Source: Rana temporaria
Lineage: Eukaryota; Chordata; Amphibia; Anura; Ranidae
Reading direction: 5' to 3'
DNA length: 64,000 bases
NCBI RefSeq assembly: GCF_905171775.1
Contig: NC_053492.1
Location: forward strand, 58,592,004-58,656,003
The notes beneath the pieces are model-generated. The model was given only the letters and a program-made list of their open reading frames with translations. It made no database searches and was not told the origin of the DNA. The translations under genes were made by a program, and so were the position numbers. Shown in pieces: positions 9,855 to 19,574 of the stretch (the first letter of the stretch is position 1; every line of letters begins with the position of its first letter).

Positions 9855-10165
9855 TGCAAAGTAGGCACACTGATACTTCACCAGAACAAACATTGGCCTT
9901 ATTTCATGTGTCCATTACTCACCCACAATTCAGCTTGTCTGGCTACTGCAGTGGTGTTTAGAAATTCTGCGATTTTTATTTTTATTTTTTTAAAGCTTTC
10001 TGGAAAAGTGTATGTCAGGATTGCAAACAGTTTGTGTCAAATGTTTTATAATGGGAACAGTCATACCATCCCTTATGCAAAGCTGGCATCTCTCCTTTTC
10101 TCTGTTAGTTGTTAAACTCCTGTTTTGATTGTGGATGTCTGCCAGGGAAAATGAAAAATCAAAAC
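9855..10165 (+). repeat. Diverged repeat L, copy 2
   Basis: Homologous to 2886-3200 in the same orientation and collinear across about 300 bp, with several small indels (one is an AT-rich expansion near 9970). No shared open frame. Confidence 0.6.
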
Positions 10166-10608
10166 ATCTGCAGAATCAGATTAGAGCAATATTTCAATGT
10201 ATTCCACTGGACCCCTACTTCAAGAGTCTGTACTGCACTATTAAGTAACATGATTCATGTATAATAGTAACAAAGCTAATTATTCTACATTCCTACTGCA
10301 CACAATAATAGATAGGGGTAGTTCCTCCAAGGAATATCAAATATATATTTTCCTCCGCTTAGAGCTGCACGAATATTTGTTAAAGAATCAAGATCGCGAT
10401 TCTACCCCCCTCACGATCTTAAAACAGCATTTCCTCGATTCAGTGCAGATAGTTCTCTGCACACTGCTGACAGCTGTAAAAAAAAATAAAAAAAAACAGG
10501 CAGTCTGCCAAGTTTATCACAACTAGGCAAAGTTAAAGAAAAACTGTAACATTTAGTTCTTTTAGATCAAAGGAATGAACTTCGGTCTGTAAATGAGGTC
10601 AGTTTAAC
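10166..10608. other. No recognised gene or repeat
   Basis: AT-rich sequence with a short A-rich run near 10478. Nothing assignable. Confidence 0.5.
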
Positions 10609-11442
10609 CACTTAAAGACTAAGGGCCAGATTCACAGAGATCGGCGTATCTCTGTGCGGGCGTAGAGCATCTCATATGCGCTAAGCCGACATAACATAGA
10701 GAGGCAAGTACAGTATTAACAAAGCACTTGCTCCCTAAGTTACAGCGGTGTGGCGTAAATGGGCCGGCGTAAGCCTGCCTAATTCAAAGTTGGCTGGTAG
10801 TGGGCATGTTGTATTGAAATGAATCGTGAGCCCATGTAAATTAAGTGCCGAACGAACGGCGCATGCTCAGAATACCCGTCAAATTTACGCCCAAAGATAC
10901 GACGTCTCAATGGCAACGACGTGAACGTAACCTACGCCCAGCCCCATTCACGTACGACTTACGTAAACGACGTAAAAATATACGCTTGTTCCGACGTCCA
11001 TACTTTGCATTACTTGCGCCTCATATAGCACTAATTACTGTATAAATGTGACTGGCAGGGAAGGGGTTAACACTAGGGGGGCAAGGAAGGGGTTAAATGT
11101 GTATCCTGGGTGTTCTAACTGTGTGTGGAGGGGGACTGACTGGGGGAGGTGACCAATGCTGTATCCCTATGTACAAGGGACATCTGTCTCCTCTCCCTGA
11201 CTGGACGTGGAGCTCTGTGTTTACACACAGAGCTCCACGTCCCTGCTCTGTCATTGCCGATCGCGGGTACCTAGCGGACATCGCGGCCGCCAGGCACGCG
11301 CATCGGCATCTCGGGGACGCGCCGGGTGCGCGCGCGCCCCCCAGTGGCCGGAGGATGCGAAGACGTCAAATGACGGTGGCTGGGATTTATAGAGCCACCT
11401 TGCCGCCGTCATTTGACTATATGCCGGGGCTCAAGTAGTTAA
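10609..11442 (+). mobile_element. TTAA-type element (family E relative) carrying a truncated family A MITE
   Basis: The stretch begins TTAACCACTTAAAGAC and ends TCAAGTAGTTAA. From 10623 to about 11031 it is replaced by the left half of a family A element (GGGCCAGATTCACAG start). Family E sequence then resumes with ACTGTATAAATGTGACTGGC, AAGGGGTTAA and a CACACAGAGCTCCACGTC inverted repeat. Confidence 0.65.
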
Positions 11443-11479
11443 TCTTCTTATTTTTTAGCTTCCTTGGTTCCTCCCTCTA

Positions 11480-12352
11480 TAATTGACAGTTTTAACTACC
11501 TCCGACCCGCCATATAAACAAATGACGGAGGGCAAGGTGCTCTCTTGTTGTGGGATGACATTGTGTGACTTTCCCCCTAGTCTCACTGCTCTTCCGCGCC
11601 CGTGGGACATGGCACGACCCTGATCTCGGTAAAGAGATTATAGCTGATCACATGTAAACAAGGAAATTCCAGCTATCGGCTCTCCTCACCTCACACTGAC
11701 AGAGTGTGAGGAGAGGAGTCGGTCAGCAGCATTTCCTCACAGGGGAGACCTGTACAGTGCCCTGATTATCAGTGCAGTCCCAACAGAGCCCAACAGAGAT
11801 GCCAGTCTGTGCCCAGAAGTGATGCCAATCTGTTTCCATTAGTGGTGCAATTTAATGCTGCCTTTGAGTGCCCATCAGTTCCTGCTCATCAGTGCCGCCC
11901 ATCAGTGCCGCCTATCCAAGCCACCTATCATTGCCCATACGTGCCACCTATCACTGCCCATCAGTGCCGCCTATCAGTGCCGCCTATCAGTGTTCATGAG
12001 TGCCACTTATCAGTGCTCATCAGTGCCACCTATCACTGCCCATCAGTGCCGCCTATCAGTGCCACCTATCACTGCCCATCAGTGCCGCCTATCAGTGCTC
12101 ATCAGTGCAGCACATTAGTGACACCTCATCAGTGCTCATCAGTGGCCTTTTTTATTTCTTTAGCAAAAAATAAAAAACTCAGCAGTGATTAAATACCACT
12201 AAAAGAAAGCTCTATTAGTGTGAAAAAAAAAATGATAAAGATCTCATTTGGTTACCACGTCGAATGACCATGCAATTGTGTGACTGTGCTGAAAGCTGAA
12301 AATTGGCTTGGGCATGAAGGGGGTAAAAGCGGACGTTATTGAAGCAGTTAAA
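11480..12352 (+). mobile_element. Family E-related element with internal GTGCC minisatellite
   Basis: The sequence follows the common frog element order: a GACGGAGGGCAAGG-like start, GAGTGTGAGGAGAGGAG, the CAGTGCC minisatellite, ACCACTAAAAGAAAGCTCT, GCTGAAAATTGGCTTGGGC and an end in GAAGCAGTTAA. Ends are eroded. Confidence 0.55.
11865..12140 (+). repeat. Minisatellite, unit about 13-26 bp (CATCAGTGCCGCCTAT)
   Basis: Tandem variants of CAGTGCC(G/A)CCTATCA and CAGTGCCCATCA. Equivalent arrays occur at 13905-14002, 15028-15200 and, reversed, 31775-31935, always within family E-type elements. Confidence 0.85.
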
Positions 12353-12788
12353 GAAATTTCTTTCTTTTATCATTGCATATCTTATTTTATATCCAGATAT
12401 GTCATCACTGGGTCTCTGTGCTTCTCTATTTAATCTAGGCAGATCATGGCTGGTTGAAGGGGCTGGCAAGGTGCTGTACAAAGTATCCAAAAAACATTAC
12501 ATCACCCTGCCTCAGTACTCTATACTACAAACAATGGGGTGGCTTGACCTATGCAATTATCAAAATGCCCTGATGGAGTGGGAGTTCCTAGGCAGGCTGT
12601 ATTTACTCCCAGACCACTGTAGGCAACACTCAAATGTAATGCTGAGTCTTCATCATTGAAAGAACTGGAATACGATGAATGAAAGGGGAACGCCAGGGAC
12701 AGTAAGGCTGTGGAGGAAAGGGTTAGATAGATAATACTGGATGTCCTCCAGCCAGGAAATGAGGCGGCACTATCTGACTTGCTGTAGC
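12353..12788. other. No recognised gene or repeat
   Basis: Unique-looking sequence without supported coding signal. Confidence 0.45.
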
Positions 12789-12796
12789 TTCTAAGG

Positions 12797-12955
12797 TAGG
12801 GATATACAATTAGCGGACCTCCAGCTGTTGCCAAACTACAAGTCCCATGAGGCATAGCGAGACTCTGACAGCATCAAGCATGACACCCAGAGGCAGAGGC
12901 ATGATGGGACTTGTAGTTTGGCAACAGCTGGAGGTCCGCTAATTGCATATCCCTG
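12797..12955. mobile_element. 159-bp hAT MITE with perfect 8-bp TSD TTCTAAGG; ZNF143-like arms
   Basis: Termini TAGGGATATACAATTAG and TAATTGCATATCCCTG fit hAT ends CAGGGATA...TATCCCTG with one C-to-T change. TTCTAAGG is duplicated at 12789-12796 and 12956-12963. The inverted arms contain CCAGCTGTTGCCAAACTACA. Each arm holds an ACTACAAGTCCCAT core resembling the ZNF143/STAF binding motif. Confidence 0.85.
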
Positions 12956-12963
12956 TTCTAAGG

Positions 12964-13496
12964 CAACCTGTGAGAAGCTCACATCCCAGATAGCAAGGAT
13001 AATTTGTTGAATTGTAGGACATTTTCACTGGTAAGTTGTACATTTGTAGAGCACTTGAAGCACAAGTTCTGATTGACACTTTTCCAATTTGCAGCAAATT
13101 TGCGTGGTGAGTCTCTAGCCAGAGCAAAGTTGCAGTGGTGAGTCTACAGTAAGAGCTCTGCAAGTCTACAGCCTGAGAATTCAGCCACAGTGCCCCCTAG
13201 TGGTGGGATGACTATTGCACACCAGAACTGAACCAGAACTTGCAGCAGACTTGCAGAATGTTTGCAAAGGAAGTTGATCTGCAAAGTTGATCTGAAGTCA
13301 TGTAATACAGATTTACTGCAATTGTGCAACAAAATTGTGAAGCCTGGCAAGTCTAGCAATAACTTAGCAAGTCGTTTCCAAACTTGTAGCCCAATTGTTG
13401 CTCTTTGGGAGCGTGTAGTGAAATCAGTATAAGCAATTTCAGTAGAGGAGAGGAACCTGTACAACTGTGCAAGATTGACGGTAAGGCTGGAGTTCA
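12964..13496. other. Unassigned stretch with diffuse internal repetition
   Basis: Repeated short words (GCAAGTCTA, AGTCT, CAGCAAATTTGC) suggest an old non-coding repeat, but no ends were found. Confidence 0.35.
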
Positions 13497-14177
13497 GCTT
13501 TAACCTCTTTACTAACGCCCGCCGTCAATTGACGGCGGCACGATAATGCTCTCGTTCTGAGAGGACTTCATATGACTTCATAGAACTTCATGTAGACAAC
13601 AAGAGCCGGTGATTGGCTTTTCGTCACTCGCATCTGTCAGACGCGAGTAGAGGAGAGCCTATCGGCTGCTCCTCTGACAGGGGGGGTCTGTGCTGATCAA
13701 ATATCGAGGATGCCCACACTAGACCACCAGGGATGCCACCAGACCTCCAGGGATGCCCACCACCAGGTATTTCACCCTATTCCACCAGGGATGCCAATCA
13801 GTGCCCACAATGGATGCCAATCAGTGCCCACAATGGGCATCACTGATTGGCAGGCATTATTGTTTGGCACCGATTTGCATCCATCAGTACAATATATTAC
13901 AGTACATCCGTGCCACCTATCAGTGCCCATCCATGCCGCCTATCTGTGCCCATCCGTGACGCCTATCTGTGCCCATCGGTGCTGCATATCAGTGCCGCCT
14001 ATTAGGGATGAGCTTCGTATTCGAGTCGAACTCATGTTCAACTCGAACATCGTATGTTCGATCATTCGTCGAAATATGAACAAAACGGGTCGTTCACTGT
14101 GGCATCGCTGGCTGATGATTGGCCAAGCATGTACTATGACCCGAATGCTTGGCCAATCACAGCTTGCAAAAAACGGA

Positions 14178-14224
14178 GAGCCATAATTGGCCAAAGCCAG
14201 GGTGGCTTTGGCCAATTATGGCTC
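14178..14224. repeat. Perfect family D hairpin, copy 2
   Basis: Same 22-bp arms as at 1438-1484, here with a GGG loop, and CCAAT boxes in both arms. Confidence 0.85.
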
Positions 14225-14249
14225 AGGGGGTTTAGTACACGCCCCACAT

Positions 14250-14258
14250 TATAAAAGG
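14250..14258 (+). promoter_or_regulatory. TATA-like box of family D copy 2
   Basis: TATAAAAGG lies 25 bases after the CCAAT hairpin, preceded by ACGCCCCAC (Sp/KLF-like). Promoter activity is inferred. Confidence 0.5.
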
Positions 14259-15305
14259 CTGCCTGCAGGTCGGCCTTGTGTAGTGTGTTGCGGTGGTTGA
14301 GAGGACAGAGAGAGTGTCATTTTTTGCAGGTAGATAGAGCAGGCAGGCAGGTAGGCAGGCTAGTCAGTTAATGTTACAGTGTGTAGAGGATATATATACA
14401 TCCCAGGTGTTGTACATATATTTATACACTGTATAGTTTAGCTAGATCAGTTCTTCCTAATTTACTGGAAGACAGGTGATTGTACTAGCTGCAGTATTCT
14501 TACGTTGTTTATTGCCTGTGTCCTCTGTAGTTTGCACCTAAAGCCACTTATTGTGTACTGGCCATGTCCTCTATAGTTTGCACCTAAAGCTACTTGGTGT
14601 ATCCTGGTCGTGTGCTCTGTAGTTTGCACCTAAGGATTCAGGAGCAGTCATTTTAATGATGCTTAAATGAAAAAAAAAATATATATATATATATATAAAA
14701 AAAAACTTTAAATATTGTACCTGCTGGGTGTCTATAGTATGCCTGTGAAAACGTCTTTGAGAACCCGGGTCTTGCCCGAGGAGTCCTGAAAAAAAGGACC
14801 GTTTTTAAAACTTTTTTTCCATTGATACATGTTCCCTGGGGCAAGACCCGGGCTCTCAAAGACATTTTACGACAATAACTTGCATATTAGGCTTTAAAAT
14901 GAGCACTTTTGAATTCGAACGTTTGAGTCCCATAGACGTCAATGGGGTCTAAATGTTCGCGCGAACGTTCGATCCACTTGTAGGTTCTAGGGCGAACCGA
15001 ACGGGGGGGGTTTTCGGCTCATCCCTACCGTCTATCAGTGCCCATCAGTGCCGCCTATTAGTGCCCCATCAGTGCTGCATATTAGTGCCCATCATCAGTG
15101 CCCATCAATGCCACCTCATCAGTGCCACCTCATTGGTGCCACCTCATCGGTGCCCATCAGTGCCACCTTATCAGTGCCCGTCAGTGCAGCCCCATCAGTG
15201 AAGGAGAAAACTTACTTATTTACAAAGTTTTGTAACTGAAACAAAAAAAAAACATTTCTTTTTCAAAATTTTCGGTCTTTTTTTTTTTTTTGCAGAAAAT
15301 AAAAA

Positions 15306-15571
15306 TCCCATGCTCAGAAGCAAGTTATGAGATGGGAGCGCTCGTTCTGGTAAAACTACCGTTCGTAATGGAGTAAGCACATTTATCACGCTGTAACAGA
15401 CTGAAAATCGTCTTTTACTAACATGGAATCAGCAAAAGCAGCCCCAAGGGTGGTGTCATCCAAATGGAACTTCCCCTTTATAGTGCAGTCGTACGTGTTG
15501 TACTTTGTTTTTTCTAGACCATTAAAAATTTCATTTTTTAGAACCCGAAAAACGGTTGTGTGTCTGCGGCA
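15306..15571. mobile_element. Right half of a family B MITE
   Basis: The end TGTGTGTCTGCGGCA followed by TAA matches family B right ends, and CATGCTCAGAAGCAAG matches the arm of the copy at 8445-8852. The left half is absent. Confidence 0.6.
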
Positions 15572-15665
15572 TAAGGTGTCAGATGGACATTCACTTTATA
15601 CGCAAATTTATATGATTTGATACCTTTTTACTCATTGTTTGCAGACACGAGTAGTTTAATATATA

Positions 15666-16166
15666 CCGTATTTATCGGGGTATTGTGCGCTCCGGCGTAT
15701 AGTGCGCACCCCTAAAGTGGACCCGCATTCCTGTAAAAAAAAAATGTTAGTACTTACAGTTTTGGTGTCTTGCGCGGCGTCCATCGGCGGCCTCGTCGGG
15801 TCCGGCGTCCGTCTGCGGCTTCGGTGGTGTCTTCCTCGTCGGGTCCGGCGTCCTTCTGCGGTGTCCTCCCCGCTCGATCCCCGCTTCCCGCGCTGAGTTT
15901 GAACTACTGCTCCGGCATATACCGAGTGCAGTACACTTGTGTATAGTCGGGGAGGCTCGGCTCCTCTCGCGGTCACGTCCTGTGCGTCCTGTACGTCCAG
16001 GACGTGACTGCGAGAGGAGCCGAGCCTGCCCGACTATACACGAGTGTACTGCGCTTGGTATATGCCGGCGCAGTAGTTCAAACTCGGTGCGGAAACGGGT
16101 ATCGGCGTATATCGCGCACCCACGATTTTGGGCAAAAAAGTGCGCGGTATATGCCGATAAATACGG
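15666..16166. mobile_element. Family F element, copy 1 (TA target site)
   Basis: Inverted ends CCGTATTTATCGGGGTATT and CCGATAAATACGG are flanked by TA. The GC-rich interior has inverted blocks GAGGCTCGGCTCCTCTCGC / GAGAGGAGCCGAGCC around GACGTGACTGC. Copy 2 is at 19852-20347. Superfamily unknown; TA suggests mariner-type targeting. Confidence 0.8.
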
Positions 16167-16191
16167 TATTTTTGTATTTGCTGATCTAGAA

Positions 16192-16738
16192 CAGTGGTTC
16201 TCAACCTTCTAGTGCCGTGACCCCTTGATAAAATTTCCCAAGTGGTGGGGACCCCTAACAATAAAATTATTTTCGTAGCGTGGGTTCTCAGCACCCACCC
16301 AAGGCAAGACAAGTAATTTGCACCCCTAACCCACGGACATTTAGCACTCCCTGGGTCCTTTTAGTGGCAACCATAATCACAGGTAGTGTCACTCACTGTG
16401 TCTCCGGCTTCACTGTGTTTCCAACTTTGTGGTGTCTCGTAGCAGTGACACAAAATGCCAAAATCATGAGATAGGGTCTCCTCTATCCCCTCCCACTTCA
16501 CATTTCTCACCAGTCAGCTGACCTCTAGTCTTTGCCCCCCAGCCATGCCGTGAACTGAAAGGGCGCCTGCGAAGAGGCTGAGTGGGCGGCCACGTGCTCC
16601 AGGGATAGCCCTGCTGGGTGGCTGCAAAAAGGCTGGGAGAGTGATGCGGGCTTCAGAAACAGCCCAGGATTCAGTGACCCCTGGCAAATCATCATTTGAC
16701 CCCTGAGGGGGTCCCGACCCCCAGGTTGAGAACCACTG
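16192..16738. mobile_element. hAT non-autonomous element with perfect 8-bp TSD ATCTAGAA
   Basis: Ends CAGTGGTTCTCAACC and GGTTGAGAACCACTG are perfect inverted repeats. ATCTAGAA is duplicated at 16184-16191 and 16739-16746. No transposase. The same family occurs at 23866-25254. Confidence 0.95.
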
Positions 16739-16746
16739 ATCTAGAA

Positions 16747-17489
16747 CATATAAGACAAAAATCTTGCTTCTAGATATTACACCCAATGACAGTGCTGTTT
16801 TATTTAACCATGAGCCCTTCCCCGGGTACAAAATGCATTGATAAGAAACATTCTCTCAGCTGCTGGAATTTATGTCTAACCTTCTGTGCAGATACTCCCC
16901 CAAAAAAGAAAAAGAACAGCTGCAATGAGTTTTTTATTGTATACGGTTCTGTTTTCTTCCCCACTGAAGTTCTGTTTTATTCGGTGCAGAATAAGTATCC
17001 CTTTTGCACGTAACTTTAAACCTTTTCCGTTTTTGCTCCAAACAGTACAATCCGTGAGTTTAAATTGGGCAGAGCAGGCTGTGTAATGAGCATGGAAGGC
17101 CTATGTCACTATGCCAAGCTGAAGCCCGGTGGAGAATCAAGAATGTACTGGGGGTGCAGTAGGGGGGGAGGGAGGGTGATTGAAAGCAAATGGGAGCAAT
17201 TGGCTGTGTTTATCTCATGTCTCACACAAGATGACGGCTGACAGTTGTTATGGTTTTGCAGCTATATAAAAACAATAGTTTAGAGAAATGTGTCTGCTGT
17301 GAAACAAGACGTGTGATTGGTTTACAGCATTTCCCACAATACACACGTCTGCAGAAGGCATCTAATAGTGCATTAAAATGATCAGCTACCTCTATCCAAG
17401 GGGGATATTTCAATTATGAGTGATGTGACAGAGCAAGAGTGACCCTGCCACTGTGAAAATGGAGGAGAATATGATACAGGATTCGTATT
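16747..17489. other. No recognised gene or repeat
   Basis: Unique-looking AT-moderate sequence. Short frames only; no supported exon. Confidence 0.45.
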
Positions 17490-17678
17490 AAAGTGGAACT
17501 ATAGGCAAAAAAAGATTTTCCATTTTGAACAGAGTAAGGTAGAGGTATAACCGGTCAGATATACCAGTATATATTTGTAGCGCCCTGTTCCTTTGTTAAT
17601 TTAGTATTGTCTAAACTGTACAAAGTTCAATTAGCTTATGTTCCAACTTGGTTGTGTTGTGCGCATTTCCCACTGTTG
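17490..17678 (+). repeat. Fragment of frog repeat K (TTAAAGTGGAACTA start)
   Basis: Begins ATTAAAGTGGAACTATAGGC and continues AAAGATTTTCCATTTTG, resembling the left end of the GGGAGATTTACCCT-containing repeat K seen at 27535, 32286 and 51263. Confidence 0.4.
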
Positions 17679-18419
17679 CCAGTAGGCAGGGCTGTCTTAA
17701 TGAGAGGGCCCATTGGCCCCAGCTGTATGGGGGGCCCCTGCACTTTCCCCAAAGCAGCTGGACTTGAGCCCACGCTGTCCCGAAATTGGGGGCCCCATGA
17801 TGGCACTGAGAGTGATGGATACACAGGGGAGGCAGGCTGGTAGCGGTGTGCCATGCTGGGCAGAACGATACCTATTATTTCACAACCAGCAGGGAGGGGC
17901 AGGATCGGAGCGCCAGTGGTTCTGTGACTTCGCCCCATGCATGCCCCTTGAATGCTCGGGACTCAAAGGGGTAGGAGATGGAGTGGGAGCTGATGAGTCG
18001 GCAGCCTTGAAAGCCCACCTGCGGAAGTAGCATTGTGGATGGTGTCATGGTGAGCCCAGCTGTCCAGCACTGTTTGCACCGAAAGGCTTGGAATGCCTGA
18101 AGGGATGCTCCCTCATCCACCCTCCTGCTGCCTGCTTGATTGGTATAGGTGAGTCCAGTGCTGGAGGTGGGCAAAGAGCCAAAATGTTACATTCACTGTA
18201 CTACATGAATGGAATAATGGTGCTGGAATATCAAGGGTGTATGGGGGAAAACAATGCTAAGGGGGGATCTTGGGTGCATAGGGGTAGCAATGCTTGGGGT
18301 AGTTTGGGTGGCTATAGTCTTAGAGGTATCAGGGATGTAGAGAGGACACAGTGTAGGAGATATTAGGGATGTAGTGGGGTCACAATACAAGGGGTATCTT
18401 ATGGTATATGGTTACAGTG

Positions 18420-18680
18420 CTGGGGGGAATATCTAGGGTGTAAAGGCTCAGAGTGCTGGGGGGATATCTGACATGTAGAGGGGTCAGAGTATTGAGGGGA
18501 TATCTGGGGTGTAAAGGGCTCAGAGTGCTGGGGGGATATCTGAGATGTAGAGCGGTCAGAGTATTGGGGGGATATCTGGGGTGTAGAGGGAGAGGGGTCA
18601 GAGTGCTGGAGGATATCTGGAATGTAGAGGGGTCAGAGTACTGGGGGGATATCTGGGGTGTAGAGGGGTCAGAGTGCTGG
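18420..18680 (+). repeat. Minisatellite (GGGGGGATATCTGGGGTGTA unit), left part
   Basis: About eight variants of a unit of roughly 33-36 bp with GGGGATATCTGGGGTGTAGA and GGGTCAGAGTGCTG. The array resumes at 21331-21400 on the other side of the nested family D copy. Confidence 0.9.
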
Positions 18681-18681
18681 A

Positions 18682-18728
18682 GAGCCATAATTGGCCAAAG
18701 CCAGGGTGGCTTTGGCCAATTATGGCTC
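18682..18728. repeat. Perfect family D hairpin, copy 3
   Basis: Identical in form to those at 1438-1484 and 14178-14224, with a GGG loop. Confidence 0.85.
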
Positions 18729-18753
18729 AGGTGGTTTAGTACACGCCCCACAC

Positions 18754-18762
18754 TATAAAAGG
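18754..18762 (+). promoter_or_regulatory. TATA-like box of family D copy 3
   Basis: TATAAAAGG stands 25 bases from the hairpin end, as in the other copies. Confidence 0.5.
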
Positions 18763-19014
18763 CCACCTGCAGGTCGGCCTTGTGTAGTGTGTTGCGGTGG
18801 TTAAAAGAGAGAAGACAGAGAGAGAGAGTCATTTTTAGTAGGTAGATAGAGCAGGCAGGCAGGCTAGTCAGTTAAAGTTGCAGTGTGTAGAGGATATATA
18901 TGCATCCCAGGTGTTGTATATATATATGTATACACTGTATAGTTTAGCTAGATCTGCACTTCCTAATTTACTGGCAGGGAGGTGATTGTGCTAGCTGCAG
19001 TATTCTCACGTGGT

Positions 19015-19395
19015 GTATTGCCTGTGTCCTCTGCAGTTTGTACCATAAAGCTACGTGGTGTGTGTACTGCCTTTGTCCTTTGTAGTTTGCACCTAAAGCT
19101 ACTTGGTGTGTACTGCCCGTGTCCTCTGCAGTTTGCACCTAAAGCTACGTGGTGTGTACTGCCCGTGTCCTCTGCAGTGTGCCCCTAAAGCTACGTGATG
19201 TGTACTGCCCGTGTCCTCTGCAGTGTGCCCCTAAAGCTACGTGATGTGTACTGCACGTGTCCTCTGCAGTTTGCACCTAAAGCTACCTGGTGTGTACTGC
19301 CCGTGTCCTCTGCCGATTGCGCCTAAAGCTACGTAGTGTGTACTGCCTGTGTCCTCTGCAGTGTGCACCTAAAGCTATGTGGTGTGTGTACTGTC
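19015..19395 (+). repeat. 46-bp minisatellite within family D copy 3
   Basis: Eight units built on TTTGCACCTAAAGCTACGTG and GTGTACTGCCCGTGTCCTC. Copies 1 and 2 have about two and three units. Confidence 0.85.
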
Positions 19396-19574
19396 TGTAT
19401 CTGTGCTATTTTTTTTTTATGATTTTCATCCATATTGCAGGGACCAGACATTACATTAAAGCCGCAAGCAGTTTTAAATTACTTTTTTCTTATAGTAATC
19501 TCATTTTTTGCCGGGACAGTTCTAAACACGTGCCACTTCACAGGCATACTATAGACACCCAGCAGGTACGATAT

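Larger units (their letters stand above)
14005..15025 (-). mobile_element. Family D element, copy 2 (TA target site)
   Basis: Ends GGGATGAGC and GCTCATCCC are flanked by TA. It is inverted relative to copy 1. It contains the perfect hairpin at 14178-14224, TATAAAAGG at 14250-14258, about three units of the TTTGCACCTAAAGC tandem repeat (14515-14635) and the GACCCGGG-containing hairpin. Confidence 0.85.
13497..15305 (+). mobile_element. Family E-related element split by family D copy 2
   Basis: The left part starts near TTTAACCTCTTTACTAACG with the palindrome CCGTCAATTGACGG and runs into the GTGCC minisatellite, which is broken at 14004 by family D copy 2 and resumes at 15028. The right part ends in AT-rich sequence with T and A runs. 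Confidence 0.6.

Noticed and set aside
11809..12192. 127-codon frame rich in His-Gln-Cys-Pro
   Set aside because: It is a translated minisatellite; the same array in other elements is in different frames.
15656..16189. Arg/Pro-rich frames in family F
   Set aside because: GC-rich inverted arms give long frames on both strands; the same region is a TA-flanked transposon.
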